NCBI GenBank assembly: GCA_002721815.1
Contig: PBLQ01000073.1
Coordinates: forward strand, 1 to 62,118
DNA from: Myxococcales bacterium
GTDB taxonomy: Bacteria > Myxococcota > UBA727 > GCA-2721815
Length of the DNA: 62,118 bases
Direction: 5' to 3'
Shown: piece after piece, positions 52,416 to 61,527 of the stretch
How positions within the stretch are numbered: the first letter of the stretch is position 1
Layout of the letters: each line of letters begins with the position of its first letter
The notes under the pieces: generated by a model
What the model saw: only the letters and a program-made list of their open reading frames with translations
Databases searched by the model: none
Told to the model about the DNA's origin: nothing
Made by a program: the position numbers and the translations under genes

Positions 52416-52914
52416 TCAAGTTCTCCTGTAGCGAAGAGAGATACCCTTTTATTTCTTGAGCGCATGCATCAAAAATATCCTGATCACCGCCAGCTGGATC
52501 TTGTACTTCCTCCCAGGGTTCTATCATGACGTCACCTAATTGTAATTCGGTGACTCTATGTGCAAAGTCTGATTGTGAAGCCTTGAGAAACTTTGCGATA
52601 CGAGGGAGAGTACCTGTAATAGAGGTTGCTTCAGGGTGCTTACGTCGAATATATTGCACATGCTCCGACTCGAATACGATTATGAGGTCAGCCCAATGGC
52701 AATCTTCGCTTTCTAATTGATGGCTTCGGTGCTTGGGGTCCGAAAGGTTCATTCCTGCGAGTGCTTCTCTGGTCCTCTGGCTCATCGGCAACCCGGGAAT
52801 AGAGAAAGTCCCTGCTCCTCGGATTTCTAAGGTAGAAGTCATATCTCGCATCATGGTAACTGCCATGACTGAACGGGCAGCATTTCCTGTGCATACGAAT
52901 AATAGATTTGCCAT
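52408..52914 (-). CDS. Low-molecular-weight protein-tyrosine-phosphatase-like protein
   Basis: The 168-residue protein has the phosphate-binding loop VCTGNAARS with Cys8 and Arg14 of the CX5R motif near residues 7-15. A later VQDPAGGDQDIFDAC segment near 139-153 gives the Asp expected to act as general acid. The fold also covers arsenate reductases, but the usual extra Cys pair is not clear. It begins one base after the hotdog gene stop and overlaps the hemolysin III gene, so the three are cotranscribed. Target unknown. Confidence 0.85.
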   Translation of the reverse strand: MANLLFVCTGNAARSVMAVTMMRDMTSTLEIRGAGTFSIPGLPMSQRTREALAGMNLSDPKHRSHQLESEDCHWADLIIVFESEHVQYIRRKHPEATSITGTLPRIAKFLKASQSDFAHRVTELQLGDVMIEPWEEVQDPAGGDQDIFDACAQEIKGYLSSLQENLNG

Positions 52915-52915
52915 T

Positions 52916-53533
52916 CTATAGTTCGTCTTCTTGCTCTAACCGCAGAAAGAGCGCTTCGGCTTCTGAACATAAGCGTTGTCCATCGTGACAAGTAGCCTTA
53001 ACACTGATTCTTCTACCACTATTTTGGGTAACCCATCCTCTAAATATGAGTTTCTTGTTTGTAGGAGTGAATGACCTGTATCTGACGGTTAATTTACCTG
53101 TATATCCTGTTTCCCCTTCGGCTAAGCTTTGAACTGCTCCAAATAGTTCGTCGTAGAGTCCGGCTATGTACCCTCCATGAACTGACGTCGGCGCACCTTC
53201 ATATAGCGAAGATAGAGTTGTTTCAAATAAGTATCCTGGCTGCCCATCTGGTCCAGAGTGTAAATCCCAGTGTACGGGCGGTGAGAATGGGTGCAATTCT
53301 CCTTGAAACAAGGATCGACTGCGGTAACTTTTCGATGTTTGTTTTCTAGATCCCTCTGGTTTTTCGGACCAGTGAAGAAGGGGCTCTCCTTGCAATTTCT
53401 CGCTTGCTGTCTCGACAAGCAGCTTGGCTGCTAGCAGTTGTTCTGAGCCTAGCTCTACCTCTCTTGTCATTTGTGCCAGGTTATGTATAGCGTCCCGCAA
53501 TTCGCTTGCAGCAGATAGAACATCTTCTTCCAT
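52916..53533 (-). CDS. PaaI-family hotdog thioesterase
   Basis: This is a hotdog-fold acyl-CoA thioesterase of 205 residues. An N-terminal helical region of about 75 residues precedes the fold. The core has GAPTSVHGGYIAGLYDELFG near residues 120-139, where HGG and the helix Asp/Glu form the active site, then GKLTVRYRSFTPTN near 155 and the C-terminal strand. GGAGG before the ATG at 53533 supports the start. It probably hydrolyses an acyl-CoA from the adjacent lipid or steroid pathway. Confidence 0.84.
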   Translation of the reverse strand: MEEDVLSAASELRDAIHNLAQMTREVELGSEQLLAAKLLVETASEKLQGEPLLHWSEKPEGSRKQTSKSYRSRSLFQGELHPFSPPVHWDLHSGPDGQPGYLFETTLSSLYEGAPTSVHGGYIAGLYDELFGAVQSLAEGETGYTGKLTVRYRSFTPTNKKLIFRGWVTQNSGRRISVKATCHDGQRLCSEAEALFLRLEQEDEL

Positions 53534-53623
53534 GCATCCTCCGTCAGGTAGAGAGCCCTTAGCAGCTCAAATGAGCTTTCCCCACCCATAGGAGTGTATG
53601 GGATCTTGATGATAAGGTCAGCT

Positions 53624-54640
53624 TTAAAGACCTAAACAGTCAGCAATTCTTTCTCGCTGCCTGTAGATGTCTCCCCAGGAGGAAGACAGAGTTAGCCCTC
53701 TTTTCAACCATATTTGCAAGTCATACTCCAGAGTATATGCAATAGCTCCATGGCACTGAAGAGAAGTTTTACATGCTAAGTCAACAGCTTTTGATGCAAG
53801 TAACTTTGCCATGTGAGCTGCGAGTTCTGCTTCAGTGTCACCCTTATTAAGAGACCAAGCTGCCCTGTACACCATAGGTCGAGCGAATTCTATTGCCTTC
53901 CCTGTGTCAGCGAGGTGATGTTTTATCGCTTGGTTAACTCCAACTGGTTTTCCAAATTGTTTACGTTCTTGTACATACTGCACTGTCATATCCAATAACT
54001 GCTGGGCTACCCCTATACATTGGGCAGCAGTAGAGACTTCGGCTCTTAACTTTGTGATTTCAATCAGCGACCGAACCTTATCAGAGTCGCCTTCAATGAC
54101 TGTGCCGGAGTTTGTATCCCACTTGACAGAAAAGAGTCTGCGGGAAGAATCAACGGACGCTTGACGCTGAAGGACGATAGATTCTTTAGCTACTAGGTGC
54201 AAAAGACTGTCACGAAATAAGAGGAGGTAGTCAGCCGAGTCAGCTCCGACGACATATTGGCTCTCAAGGGCAACCGAAAGGCGATGTTCCCCATTAATTG
54301 CAGATTCGAGAATACTCGTATACTGGCTTTTGTTATTGCATTCCTCCAGTAAAGGAATAGACAAAACAGCGTGTTCCATAACTGGTTCAGGACAAGCGGC
54401 GCGGCCTAATTCTTCCATAATCAAGACAAAGTCCTGATCTAACATTTCTAAACCACCCAGCGTTTCAGAAGCTGTTATTCCTAGTACCCCCATAGAAGCG
54501 AATGAATTCCATAGTTCAGGCATGGCAGCGGAATCAGATTCAACGAACTCATTAATCGCCTCAGGTGAGCAGTCCTTCCTTAACATCTCACGGGTTGCCT
54601 CAGCAAAAAGCAGCTGCTCATCTTTGAAAGAGAATTTCAT
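53624..54640 (-). CDS. Acyl-CoA dehydrogenase, small partner subunit
   Basis: This 338-residue acyl-CoA dehydrogenase-like chain has the family N-terminus (MKFSFKDEQLLFAEATREML), MGVLGITASETLGGLEMLDQ near 50-69 and the C-terminal FAD-side motif RKQFGKPVGVNQAIKHHLAD near 225-244. The middle beta-domain is degenerate and no obvious catalytic Glu is seen. Such chains pair with a full ACAD; lengths here (338 and 389) are like the FadE28/FadE29 (ChsE1-ChsE2) heterotetramer of steroid side-chain oxidation. The partner is encoded 49 bp upstream. AAGGCGG serves as the ribosome binding site. Confidence 0.83.
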   Translation of the reverse strand: MKFSFKDEQLLFAEATREMLRKDCSPEAINEFVESDSAAMPELWNSFASMGVLGITASETLGGLEMLDQDFVLIMEELGRAACPEPVMEHAVLSIPLLEECNNKSQYTSILESAINGEHRLSVALESQYVVGADSADYLLLFRDSLLHLVAKESIVLQRQASVDSSRRLFSVKWDTNSGTVIEGDSDKVRSLIEITKLRAEVSTAAQCIGVAQQLLDMTVQYVQERKQFGKPVGVNQAIKHHLADTGKAIEFARPMVYRAAWSLNKGDTEAELAAHMAKLLASKAVDLACKTSLQCHGAIAYTLEYDLQIWLKRGLTLSSSWGDIYRQRERIADCLGL

Positions 54641-54689
54641 TCAAACCGCCTTATAAGCATTAACTTTCTGGGACTACCTAACGACATGT

Positions 54690-55859
54690 TTACTTCCTTG
54701 GCAGCCCGAGGACACGTTCTGCAACGATATTTCTCTGAATCTCGTTTGTGCCCGCATATATCGGCCCTGCAAGCGCGAACAAGTACCCCGACATCCAATT
54801 TCCGCTATCTTCAGCATCTGGCGCACCCTCAACAAGCTCACCTTGTTCAGAAAGCATGCGAAGAGCTGAGGCATGAATCTCAATATCAAGTTCTGACCAG
54901 AAAAGCTTCATGTAACTGGCTTCAGCTCCTAGAGTTCCACCTTCCATCAGCATTGTTGCTTTTTGAAACACCTGGTATCGGTATGCTTGCGCATTAACAT
55001 AGGCATCGACCACCTGATCTCGAATAGCAGACGGAAGAAGTGGATTTCGTTCTATTGCTTTCATATATAACTGAACTAATCGGTTAGCCGCTGCTAAAAA
55101 CCTTCCGGGTGCTCGTAAGTTTAATCCGCGCTCACTGCTCGCGGTTGCCATGGCTACGCTCCAACCAGCTCCCTCATCTCCAAGTAAATTTTCAACGTGA
55201 ACTCTACAATCGTCAAAAAAAATTTCAGCGAATGCGGGTTCCCCGTCAAGACGAGAGACAGGCCTTCTAATCAAACCAGGAGAATCTCCAGGTACTAGAA
55301 GGTAACTCAACCCTGCGTGGCGTTCACTAGTAGGGTCCGTCCGAACGATACAGAAAATCCAGTCAGCCCACGCCCCTCTTGAGCACCATGTTTTCTGGCC
55401 ATTGATCACGTAGTGATCTCCATCACGCACGGCAACCGTTTTTAAACTAGCTAAATCACTGCCTGAGTCTGGCTCTGACCAACCTTGAGCCCAAATTTCA
55501 TCGCCATTTGCCATTTTTGGAAGAAATCGATCTTTCTGTTCTTCTGTCCCCCAACTGAAAAGGGTTGGTCCAAGGAGACTTATGCCATTTGTATTCACTC
55601 TGCCTGGCGCCCCAGAGAGATAATACTCTTCTTCATATAAAAGCCATTCAATTAGAGAACAGTCACGTCCACCATATTTTTTTGGCCAATTCGGAACTGA
55701 CCACCCTGCTTCAAATAACGTTCGTTCCCATGTCCTGTGTTGTTCAAACCCTAGCTGGGTATCCATAGGCGCCCAACGGTCATTGGGCTTATTCTCATTA
55801 ATCCAGTGTCGGATCTCATCACGAAAAGCTGTCTGATTTGAGTCGAAGAATAGGTCCAT
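54690..55859 (-). CDS. Acyl-CoA dehydrogenase, large subunit
   Basis: This 389-residue acyl-CoA dehydrogenase has GWSEPDSGSDLASLKT near residues 129-144, VINGQKTWCSRGAWADW near 153-169, the ATASSERGLN segment near 242 where the catalytic Glu is expected for the FadE17/FadE29-type, and the closing YAGTNEIQRNIVAERVLGL. It desaturates an acyl-CoA alpha-beta bond with FAD. Together with the smaller chain downstream it would form an alpha2beta2 enzyme. It is 14 bp after the ipdC-like gene, within the same steroid-type operon. Confidence 0.87.
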   Translation of the reverse strand: MDLFFDSNQTAFRDEIRHWINENKPNDRWAPMDTQLGFEQHRTWERTLFEAGWSVPNWPKKYGGRDCSLIEWLLYEEEYYLSGAPGRVNTNGISLLGPTLFSWGTEEQKDRFLPKMANGDEIWAQGWSEPDSGSDLASLKTVAVRDGDHYVINGQKTWCSRGAWADWIFCIVRTDPTSERHAGLSYLLVPGDSPGLIRRPVSRLDGEPAFAEIFFDDCRVHVENLLGDEGAGWSVAMATASSERGLNLRAPGRFLAAANRLVQLYMKAIERNPLLPSAIRDQVVDAYVNAQAYRYQVFQKATMLMEGGTLGAEASYMKLFWSELDIEIHASALRMLSEQGELVEGAPDAEDSGNWMSGYLFALAGPIYAGTNEIQRNIVAERVLGLPRK

Positions 55860-55873
55860 AACTTCCCAACTAG

Positions 55874-56944
55874 TTAAAGGTTGTGTTGATTTAATCCACT
55901 TAATATGTCAGATGCTTCGGAGATAATACCTCGAATGATCATTTCAACTGGCGGAGCCGAATTTATTACGCCCAAACCAACTCCCGTTGGCATAATCCCT
56001 ATCTCATGGTTGCCTTCAACCATTGTTGCTTTTGTGAGCATAGGAGCATTGGCCGCAAGCATGAGTTGAGACCATGTGAGGTCCTGATTTCTCTTCATTG
56101 AAATTGCTTCACTAATTAGATCGGGAAATGATGTTTGCGTTAGACGCCGAAACTTGAGGGCATTGATCATCGCCCGAGGAAATCGAAGTAATTTTGCTGA
56201 TTCTAGACCTCGAACCATTGTGGTATTTATAACTCGTTGGGGGACACCATCAATTGCTCGAGTGCGGACCGTATCGGTGACTGCCGATTCAAAGTATGCT
56301 TGCTTTACGCTTTGTGGCACACCGCTTTCTTCGGAAAGAAGGAACCGAGTACCCATAGCTATACCTTCGGCTCCCCACGCGAGTGAGGCGACGAGTCCCT
56401 TACCATCGGTAATTCCCCCTGCAGCGAGTACAGGAATATCGACAGCTGACGTCACTTGAGGGACTAGAACCGCGGTGGGGACCTCTCCAGTGTGTCCACC
56501 CCCTTCACTTCCTTGAGCGATCACCGCGTCAACCCCCCATTCTGCAACTTTTTCAGCGTGTCTTCGCGCTGCGATAGTTGGGATCGTTACGACTCCACTA
56601 TCTTTGAGCTTCTTTACCATGTCCGGCTTGGGAGCTTGTGCAAAAGATACAACCTTAACTCCGGATTTAATGCTCCAATCTAATCGGTCTTCGATATCAG
56701 GAGCATCTGTTCTGACATTAATTCCAAATGGCTTATCAGTTGCCTCTTGGATTTGCACAACGGACTCTTTCATCTCATCGAAAGTCTGAGTTGCTGTTGC
56801 GAGGAAACCAATTCCTCCAGCTGCACTAGTTGCAGCAGTTAATCTAGCTGTCGAAACCCATCCCATCCCAGTTTGAACAATGGGATACTTAATCTTGAAA
56901 AGGTCACAGATACGAGTATGTAATCTTGGATGGTTACTACTCAT
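55874..56944 (-). CDS. ipdC: IpdC-like NPD/2-nitropropane dioxygenase family flavoprotein
   Basis: This 356-residue FMN enzyme has the TIM-barrel features TGMGWVSTARLTAATSAAGG near residues 22-41, FGINVRT near 72, VDAVIAQGSEGGGHTGE near 138-154 and IPVLAAGGITDGKG near 170. In mycobacteria and rhodococci the same gene order, ipdA-ipdB-ipdC, encodes steps opening the last steroid rings; IpdC is a COCHEA-CoA-related reductase. The order here, with ATGA overlap to ipdB, is the main basis for the call. Nitronate monooxygenase is the general family alternative. Confidence 0.78.
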   Translation of the reverse strand: MSSNHPRLHTRICDLFKIKYPIVQTGMGWVSTARLTAATSAAGGIGFLATATQTFDEMKESVVQIQEATDKPFGINVRTDAPDIEDRLDWSIKSGVKVVSFAQAPKPDMVKKLKDSGVVTIPTIAARRHAEKVAEWGVDAVIAQGSEGGGHTGEVPTAVLVPQVTSAVDIPVLAAGGITDGKGLVASLAWGAEGIAMGTRFLLSEESGVPQSVKQAYFESAVTDTVRTRAIDGVPQRVINTTMVRGLESAKLLRFPRAMINALKFRRLTQTSFPDLISEAISMKRNQDLTWSQLMLAANAPMLTKATMVEGNHEIGIMPTGVGLGVINSAPPVEMIIRGIISEASDILSGLNQHNL

Positions 56945-57690
56945 TCAGGCACCTCTTGATACCTCATCCCCGTAGGGTCAATAATTTCCATAATACGAAG
57001 CTCTTCTTCATTAGGAACACGCGTCTGATCTACTTCTGTTGGAATAACTAGATCAAAAGACGTGTTTTCTATAACCTCACTCATCTCAACCCCAGGGTGA
57101 ATAGATCGAATACGCATTCGATTTTCTGGCGTCTCAAAATCAAAAACGCCGAGGTTTGAAACTACCCGGTGAACATCGTGAAATCGATTTCCTGGCTGTC
57201 CAAGAGCCCGCATTCGGTCATAACCAGGTCCAGAAACGATATCAACTTCGGAAACAAAACTTCTTTGTGAGTGTTTAGGCACCCAATAGCTGGTCCGGTG
57301 GTTGATTAAATTTCCTGGTGATCCCCGCAATCCTAATAGCTGTGCTTTTGGCTTTTTATAGTCACCTATAGCCGCTATGTTCTGATTACCGTATTGATCA
57401 ATCTGGGTAGCCCCCATCATCACGTGCCTTCTTCCCGACCAAACAATGTCAAAAATAGTTCTATAAGGCACGTAGGATTCAACTGTTCGCTCAGCATCGG
57501 GGTCATTAAGAGGTAAAGGATTAGTTGCTAAAACCGAAACAGCATCAGTCATAACGACATCGGGTGAAAATGTTGCCTTCGCTAGACGCCCTCCGATAAT
57601 TGGACTAATTCCTATCGGATTACAGAGGATATCTGTCTCGCCCCTAAAGCAGTCAGCAATCGCTGCAACACAGATATCGGCTCGCATCAT
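56941..57690 (-). CDS. ipdB: IpdB-like CoA-transferase-family beta subunit
   Basis: This 249-residue beta chain belongs to the class I CoA-transferase fold. IpdAB is a ring-opening hydrolase acting on COCHEA-CoA in steroid catabolism rather than a transferase. Features are LCNPIGISPIIGGRLAKATF, MGATQIDQYGNQNIAAIGDY near 92-111 and GLRGSPGNLINHRTSYWVP near 120. Start is taken as ATG 57690, making an ATGA overlap with ipdA; a TTG at 57705 is possible. It overlaps ipdC by 4 bp on the other side. Confidence 0.8.
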   Translation of the reverse strand: MMRADICVAAIADCFRGETDILCNPIGISPIIGGRLAKATFSPDVVMTDAVSVLATNPLPLNDPDAERTVESYVPYRTIFDIVWSGRRHVMMGATQIDQYGNQNIAAIGDYKKPKAQLLGLRGSPGNLINHRTSYWVPKHSQRSFVSEVDIVSGPGYDRMRALGQPGNRFHDVHRVVSNLGVFDFETPENRMRIRSIHPGVEMSEVIENTSFDLVIPTEVDQTRVPNEEELRIMEIIDPTGMRYQEVPE

Positions 57691-58565
57691 AACCCCTGTT
57701 CCCAACTGTTTACAGCCGCCAAATATTCTTCATGAGAGCCAGCTTGAAGATACTTTTCATTGAATATGTCCCACAACTCTTTGTCCGCTGCTGTTGCGGC
57801 ATACATCTTTTGGAAGGCTTCATCTCTACTGTAGTCGGGGAGGCATTCTGTAAAATGTGCTCCCATAGGAGCTTCAATTACCCCATCTACGAAGATTCGA
57901 GGAATCTTTAAGGTATGTACGCTTCCTTCATTTAGGAAATTTTCGGTAGGAATAACTTTCTCGCAACTCATAAATGTTCGCTTCGCTGCCATAGCAAATA
58001 GGTCGTCAAAATATAGGTCTGGACCAAGAAATTGCCCATTGCCTCCTGCGTCTGCTCTATTCATGTGAATGATTGAGAGATCTATATCGAATGCGGGGAT
58101 AGCTACCAGAGTTTCTCCTTCTCCCCCACCCGGTTCCGGATACGGTGAAACGATAGTTCGGAGCTCTGAATTCATAGCTAACATATCGGACCCGAGACCT
58201 GCTCTTGTTGGGTAAAACGGAACTCTATGTGATGCAGCTAAAAGCCCAAGATAAAAAGCTCCCTCATCAAATTCGACAGCCTCAATTGTTCCAGATTGAC
58301 GAGCAACACGAAAATGGGGCTCTAAAGGTATCGAGTCGAGAGAAACAAAGCCATAAACTGCTTTCTTCAATTGTTTGGTTGCAGATAGAATTCCGATTTC
58401 GGGCCCGCCGTAACTAACTATGGTTAAGTCGGTAACACCTGACCGGATTATCGCTCGGACGAGTGACATCGGTTTTCTTCGTGATCCCCAACCACCAACA
58501 CCAATAGTCATACCGCTTTCCAACTCAGATATGAAGTCTTCTTCAGTTATGACCTTGTCAGCCAT
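57687..58565 (-). CDS. ipdA: IpdA-like CoA-transferase-family alpha subunit
   Basis: This 292-residue alpha chain matches CoA-transferase family 1: MTIGVGGWGSRRKPMSLVRA near residues 16-35, LTIVSYGGPEIGIL near 42-55, GLGSDMLAMNSELRTI near 125 and IIHMNRADAGGNGQFLGPDL near 165. With IpdB it forms the ring-D-opening hydrolase of steroid breakdown. Start is ATG 58565 because GGGAG lies five bases upstream; another ATG at 58577 precedes this site. It is the first gene of a reverse-strand run through ipdB, ipdC and the acyl-CoA dehydrogenase pair. Confidence 0.8.
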   Translation of the reverse strand: MADKVITEEDFISELESGMTIGVGGWGSRRKPMSLVRAIIRSGVTDLTIVSYGGPEIGILSATKQLKKAVYGFVSLDSIPLEPHFRVARQSGTIEAVEFDEGAFYLGLLAASHRVPFYPTRAGLGSDMLAMNSELRTIVSPYPEPGGGEGETLVAIPAFDIDLSIIHMNRADAGGNGQFLGPDLYFDDLFAMAAKRTFMSCEKVIPTENFLNEGSVHTLKIPRIFVDGVIEAPMGAHFTECLPDYSRDEAFQKMYAATAADKELWDIFNEKYLQAGSHEEYLAAVNSWEQGL

Positions 58566-58692
58566 TGGTTCTCCCATGATCGCGGAAAGTCTATATTTCC
58601 CGGATAACTAAAAAGGTTATCTCAATTCTTCCCTCGATCTGCCACAATAAGGAAAGCAACATTTTTAATACTTTGATCAAATAGGGGGCCAT

Positions 58693-59484
58693 ATGGCAAA
58701 TCCTGATAGTGGTATTGCAGATAAGGTCGTCATCGTTACGGGTGGGACCAAAGGAATAGGGAAACAAATCGCTCAAAGTTTCTTAAAAGAAAAAGCCAAA
58801 GTAATAATTTGTGCCCGAACCCAACCTCAGGAAACCATTCAAGTCGGAGGGAGCATCGCTGACTACTTCCAGTGTGACGTTAGGGAAAGCTCTCAAATCA
58901 TGGCGCTAATCGATTACTGCATAGCTACCTATGGCCGTTTAGACATACTGGTAAATAACGCTGGTGGAGCGCCTCCAGCTGACTCGAGTTCAGCCTCAGA
59001 ACGATTTACAAAAAGTGTAATTGATCTCAATCTTGTAGCACCTTTGATTTTCGCTCAAATGGCTAGGAAAGCGATGATTGACAAAGGTGACGGTGGGCTG
59101 ATCATCAACATCTCAAGTGTGAGCGGAATGCGGGCGAACCCTATGGGAGTGGCTTATGGCGCCGCGAAAGCTGGCCTACTTAATGCTACGGAGACATTAG
59201 CCCTAGAATGGGGTCCGGAGATTCGAGTTGTCTCAGTGACTGCAGGATTAATCCTCACAGAGGACAGCCGAGCTTTTTATGGAGATGATGAAAGTGTTTC
59301 TGAAATAGAAAAAACCATCCCAATGAGACGATTGGGAGACCCAGAAGATGTTGCTAATGCATGCCTATTCGTAGCCTCAGAAGCATCTAATTGGATATCG
59401 GGATCAAATCTTGTTATCCATGGTGGAGGAGAAAATCCTTCCTATCTATCTGCTACGACCGCATTTGAAAGTAATCAATCGTGA
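58693..59484 (+). CDS. SDR-family oxidoreductase beside ipdABC
   Basis: This 263-residue SDR has TGGTKGIGKQIA near residues 16-27, NNAGGAPP near 92 and the catalytic Ser-Tyr-Lys in ISSVSGMRANPMGVAYGAAK, with Tyr near 154. AGGGGG upstream of the ATG is a good ribosome binding site. In mycobacterial steroid clusters an SDR gene lies next to ipdA in a similar divergent position (Rv3548c region), so a related role is plausible. It overlaps the next gene by 4 bp (GTGA). Confidence 0.85.
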   Translation: MANPDSGIADKVVIVTGGTKGIGKQIAQSFLKEKAKVIICARTQPQETIQVGGSIADYFQCDVRESSQIMALIDYCIATYGRLDILVNNAGGAPPADSSSASERFTKSVIDLNLVAPLIFAQMARKAMIDKGDGGLIINISSVSGMRANPMGVAYGAAKAGLLNATETLALEWGPEIRVVSVTAGLILTEDSRAFYGDDESVSEIEKTIPMRRLGDPEDVANACLFVASEASNWISGSNLVIHGGGENPSYLSATTAFESNQS

Positions 59485-60488
59485 CGATCCCATATGTTAC
59501 TGACATTGACCCAGAATATGGAAAGGTTGTAGAAATATCTCCATCAGTTCGACGTGTTATTGCCAACAATCCTGGTCGGTTCACATTCACTGGAACAGGA
59601 ACCTACATCATCGGGAGAGGTCAAGTCGCCGTTATTGACCCAGGCCCTGAAAACGATGCCCACGTAGATGCCATACTCGAAGGTTTACCCGGAGAGGAAA
59701 TATCTCATATTGTAGTTACTCATACGCATAAGGATCATTCTCCTGCAAGCCGAGCACTGCAGACAGCAACTGGAGCACCAATTTATGGGTTTGGCCGGCA
59801 CCCTGTGCTGCCAGAAGAAGAGGTTTTGCGATCAAAACCGACTACTTGGGACATACTGTTGCCTACACCTGAAGAGTTAGAAGAACTCAAAAAAAGTATG
59901 GCATTCCCGAGCGATGATGAGAATGAACACGAACAAGATGAACCTGGCGATATGGCCTTCAATCCAGATATAGAAGTCGGGCATGGAGACCTTATTAAAG
60001 GAGGAACTTGGACTCTTGAAGCTGTTCACACTCCTGGGCATATTTCGAATCACCTGTGCTTTGGCTTCAAAGAAGAGAGATGCCTCTTCTCTGGCGATCA
60101 TGTTATGGGTTGGAGTACTTCAGTTATCCCATCTCCAGAAGGAGCAATGGGAGAATACATGGATAGTCTCTACCTTCTTCTAGATAGAACCGATGAATTC
60201 TTCTATCCAACTCATGGGCCGAGGATCCCTGAGCCCATTAGTTTCACTCGGTCCCTAATCGCGCATCGTCATGATAGAGAGCAGCAGATACTCAACTGCC
60301 TCTTGGAAGGGCCTATGGCAATTCCGGACCTTGTCACGAAAATGTACGTCAATACTCCTCATATTCTTTATATGGCCGCAGGACAATCGGTATACAGCCA
60401 CCTTGTCCATATGGTTCAAAAGGGCATGGTAGAAACTGAAGGAGCGCCAAGCGCTGATGGCATGTACCGCCTAGGTACAATGAAGTGA
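59481..60488 (+). CDS. Metallo-beta-lactamase-fold hydrolase (LACTB2-like)
   Basis: This 335-residue hydrolase has the metal motif VVTHTHKDHSPASR (HxHxDH) near residues 76-89, VHTPGHISNHLCFG near 178 and LFSGDHVMGW near 198 for the remaining ligands, and a C-terminal winged-helix-like tail (ILNCLLEGPMAIPDLVTKMY). This layout resembles LACTB2 and related RNA or thioester hydrolases. In this operon a thioester or lactone substrate from steroid or acyl-CoA metabolism is plausible. Overlaps of 4 bp on both sides indicate translational coupling with the SDR and LLM genes. Confidence 0.86.
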   Translation: MTIPYVTDIDPEYGKVVEISPSVRRVIANNPGRFTFTGTGTYIIGRGQVAVIDPGPENDAHVDAILEGLPGEEISHIVVTHTHKDHSPASRALQTATGAPIYGFGRHPVLPEEEVLRSKPTTWDILLPTPEELEELKKSMAFPSDDENEHEQDEPGDMAFNPDIEVGHGDLIKGGTWTLEAVHTPGHISNHLCFGFKEERCLFSGDHVMGWSTSVIPSPEGAMGEYMDSLYLLLDRTDEFFYPTHGPRIPEPISFTRSLIAHRHDREQQILNCLLEGPMAIPDLVTKMYVNTPHILYMAAGQSVYSHLVHMVQKGMVETEGAPSADGMYRLGTMK

Positions 60489-61498
60489 AGCTCGGAGCCC
60501 AATATGGCTATTGGACCAAAAGGCCGCAATTAGATATTGTCCCAACCGCAATAGAGGCTGAAAGTCTCGGATACGATTCACTGTGGACGGGAGAAAGCTA
60601 CAGTAGTGACGCCTTTACACCTCTTTCTTGGGTTGGTGCCCACACACAAAAAATAAAGTTAATTACCGGTATAGCTCAACTCGGTGCTCGAACACCTGCC
60701 TCGTTGGCGATGCAAGCTATGACTCTTGATGGACTATCTGGGGGAAGGTTTTGTTTAGGAATTGGTGTATCGGGACCACAGGTCATTGAAGGCTGGTATG
60801 GGCAACCATTTGGAAAGCCACTTACTAGAACGCGTGAAACAATTCGCATTCTTCGAGAGATTTGGGAACGAGAGCGCCCGGTAGTCTCAGATGGGCTGAT
60901 GTTTCCACTCCCCTATCCTCATGAAGCACCTAATTCGTGGGGATTAGGAAAGCCTTTAAAGCTAATTACAGAACCGCTTCGTTCAGATATCCCGATTTTG
61001 TTAGGGGCTGAGGGGCCAAAAAATATTGCTCTAGCATTTGAAATGTGTCAAGGATGGATTCCGCTCTATTACTCACCAGAAAGGCCGGATATCTTTGATC
61101 TTTCGAATTTTATAGTCCCTTCGGATTTCGAAATTGCTGTCAACGTTACGGTAAATATCTGCGAGAACATCGAAGATGGCCTCCTGCCTCAGAAAGCGAT
61201 TATTGCGTTTTACATCGGTGGCATGGGGGCTCAGGAACGAAATTTTCATACTGAATTAATGGGGCGGATGGGCTACGAAGAAGAAGCAAAAAATATTCAG
61301 AACCTTTTTCTTAATGGAAAAAGGAACGAAGCTATCATGGCTGTACCTAGCGCATTTGCTGATGAAATATCTCTCGTTGGACCTAAAGAGCGAATCGCTG
61401 AAAGGCTAAGTCTTTGGAAAGATTCTCCCGTTACAACATTAATTGTGGGAGCAAATAATTCGAGTACGTTGCGAACGATGGCGGAACTCGTACTCTAG
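60485..61498 (+). CDS. LLM-class F420-dependent oxidoreductase
   Basis: This 337-residue luciferase-like enzyme has AIEAESLGYDSLWTGESYSS near residues 22-41, KLITGIAQLGARTPASLAMQ near 57-76, LSGGRFCLGIGVSGPQVIEG near 83-102 and IPILLGAEGPKNIALAFEM near 165-183. These are typical of F420-type LLM proteins, some of which are encoded in mycobacterial cholesterol regions. It is the third LLM gene in the window. The GTG start lies in the GTGA overlap with the hydrolase gene. Substrate unknown. Confidence 0.85.
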   Translation: MKLGAQYGYWTKRPQLDIVPTAIEAESLGYDSLWTGESYSSDAFTPLSWVGAHTQKIKLITGIAQLGARTPASLAMQAMTLDGLSGGRFCLGIGVSGPQVIEGWYGQPFGKPLTRTRETIRILREIWERERPVVSDGLMFPLPYPHEAPNSWGLGKPLKLITEPLRSDIPILLGAEGPKNIALAFEMCQGWIPLYYSPERPDIFDLSNFIVPSDFEIAVNVTVNICENIEDGLLPQKAIIAFYIGGMGAQERNFHTELMGRMGYEEEAKNIQNLFLNGKRNEAIMAVPSAFADEISLVGPKERIAERLSLWKDSPVTTLIVGANNSSTLRTMAELVL

Positions 61499-61527
61499 AA
61501 CTATATCCCTTATTGATGATTATCTGG

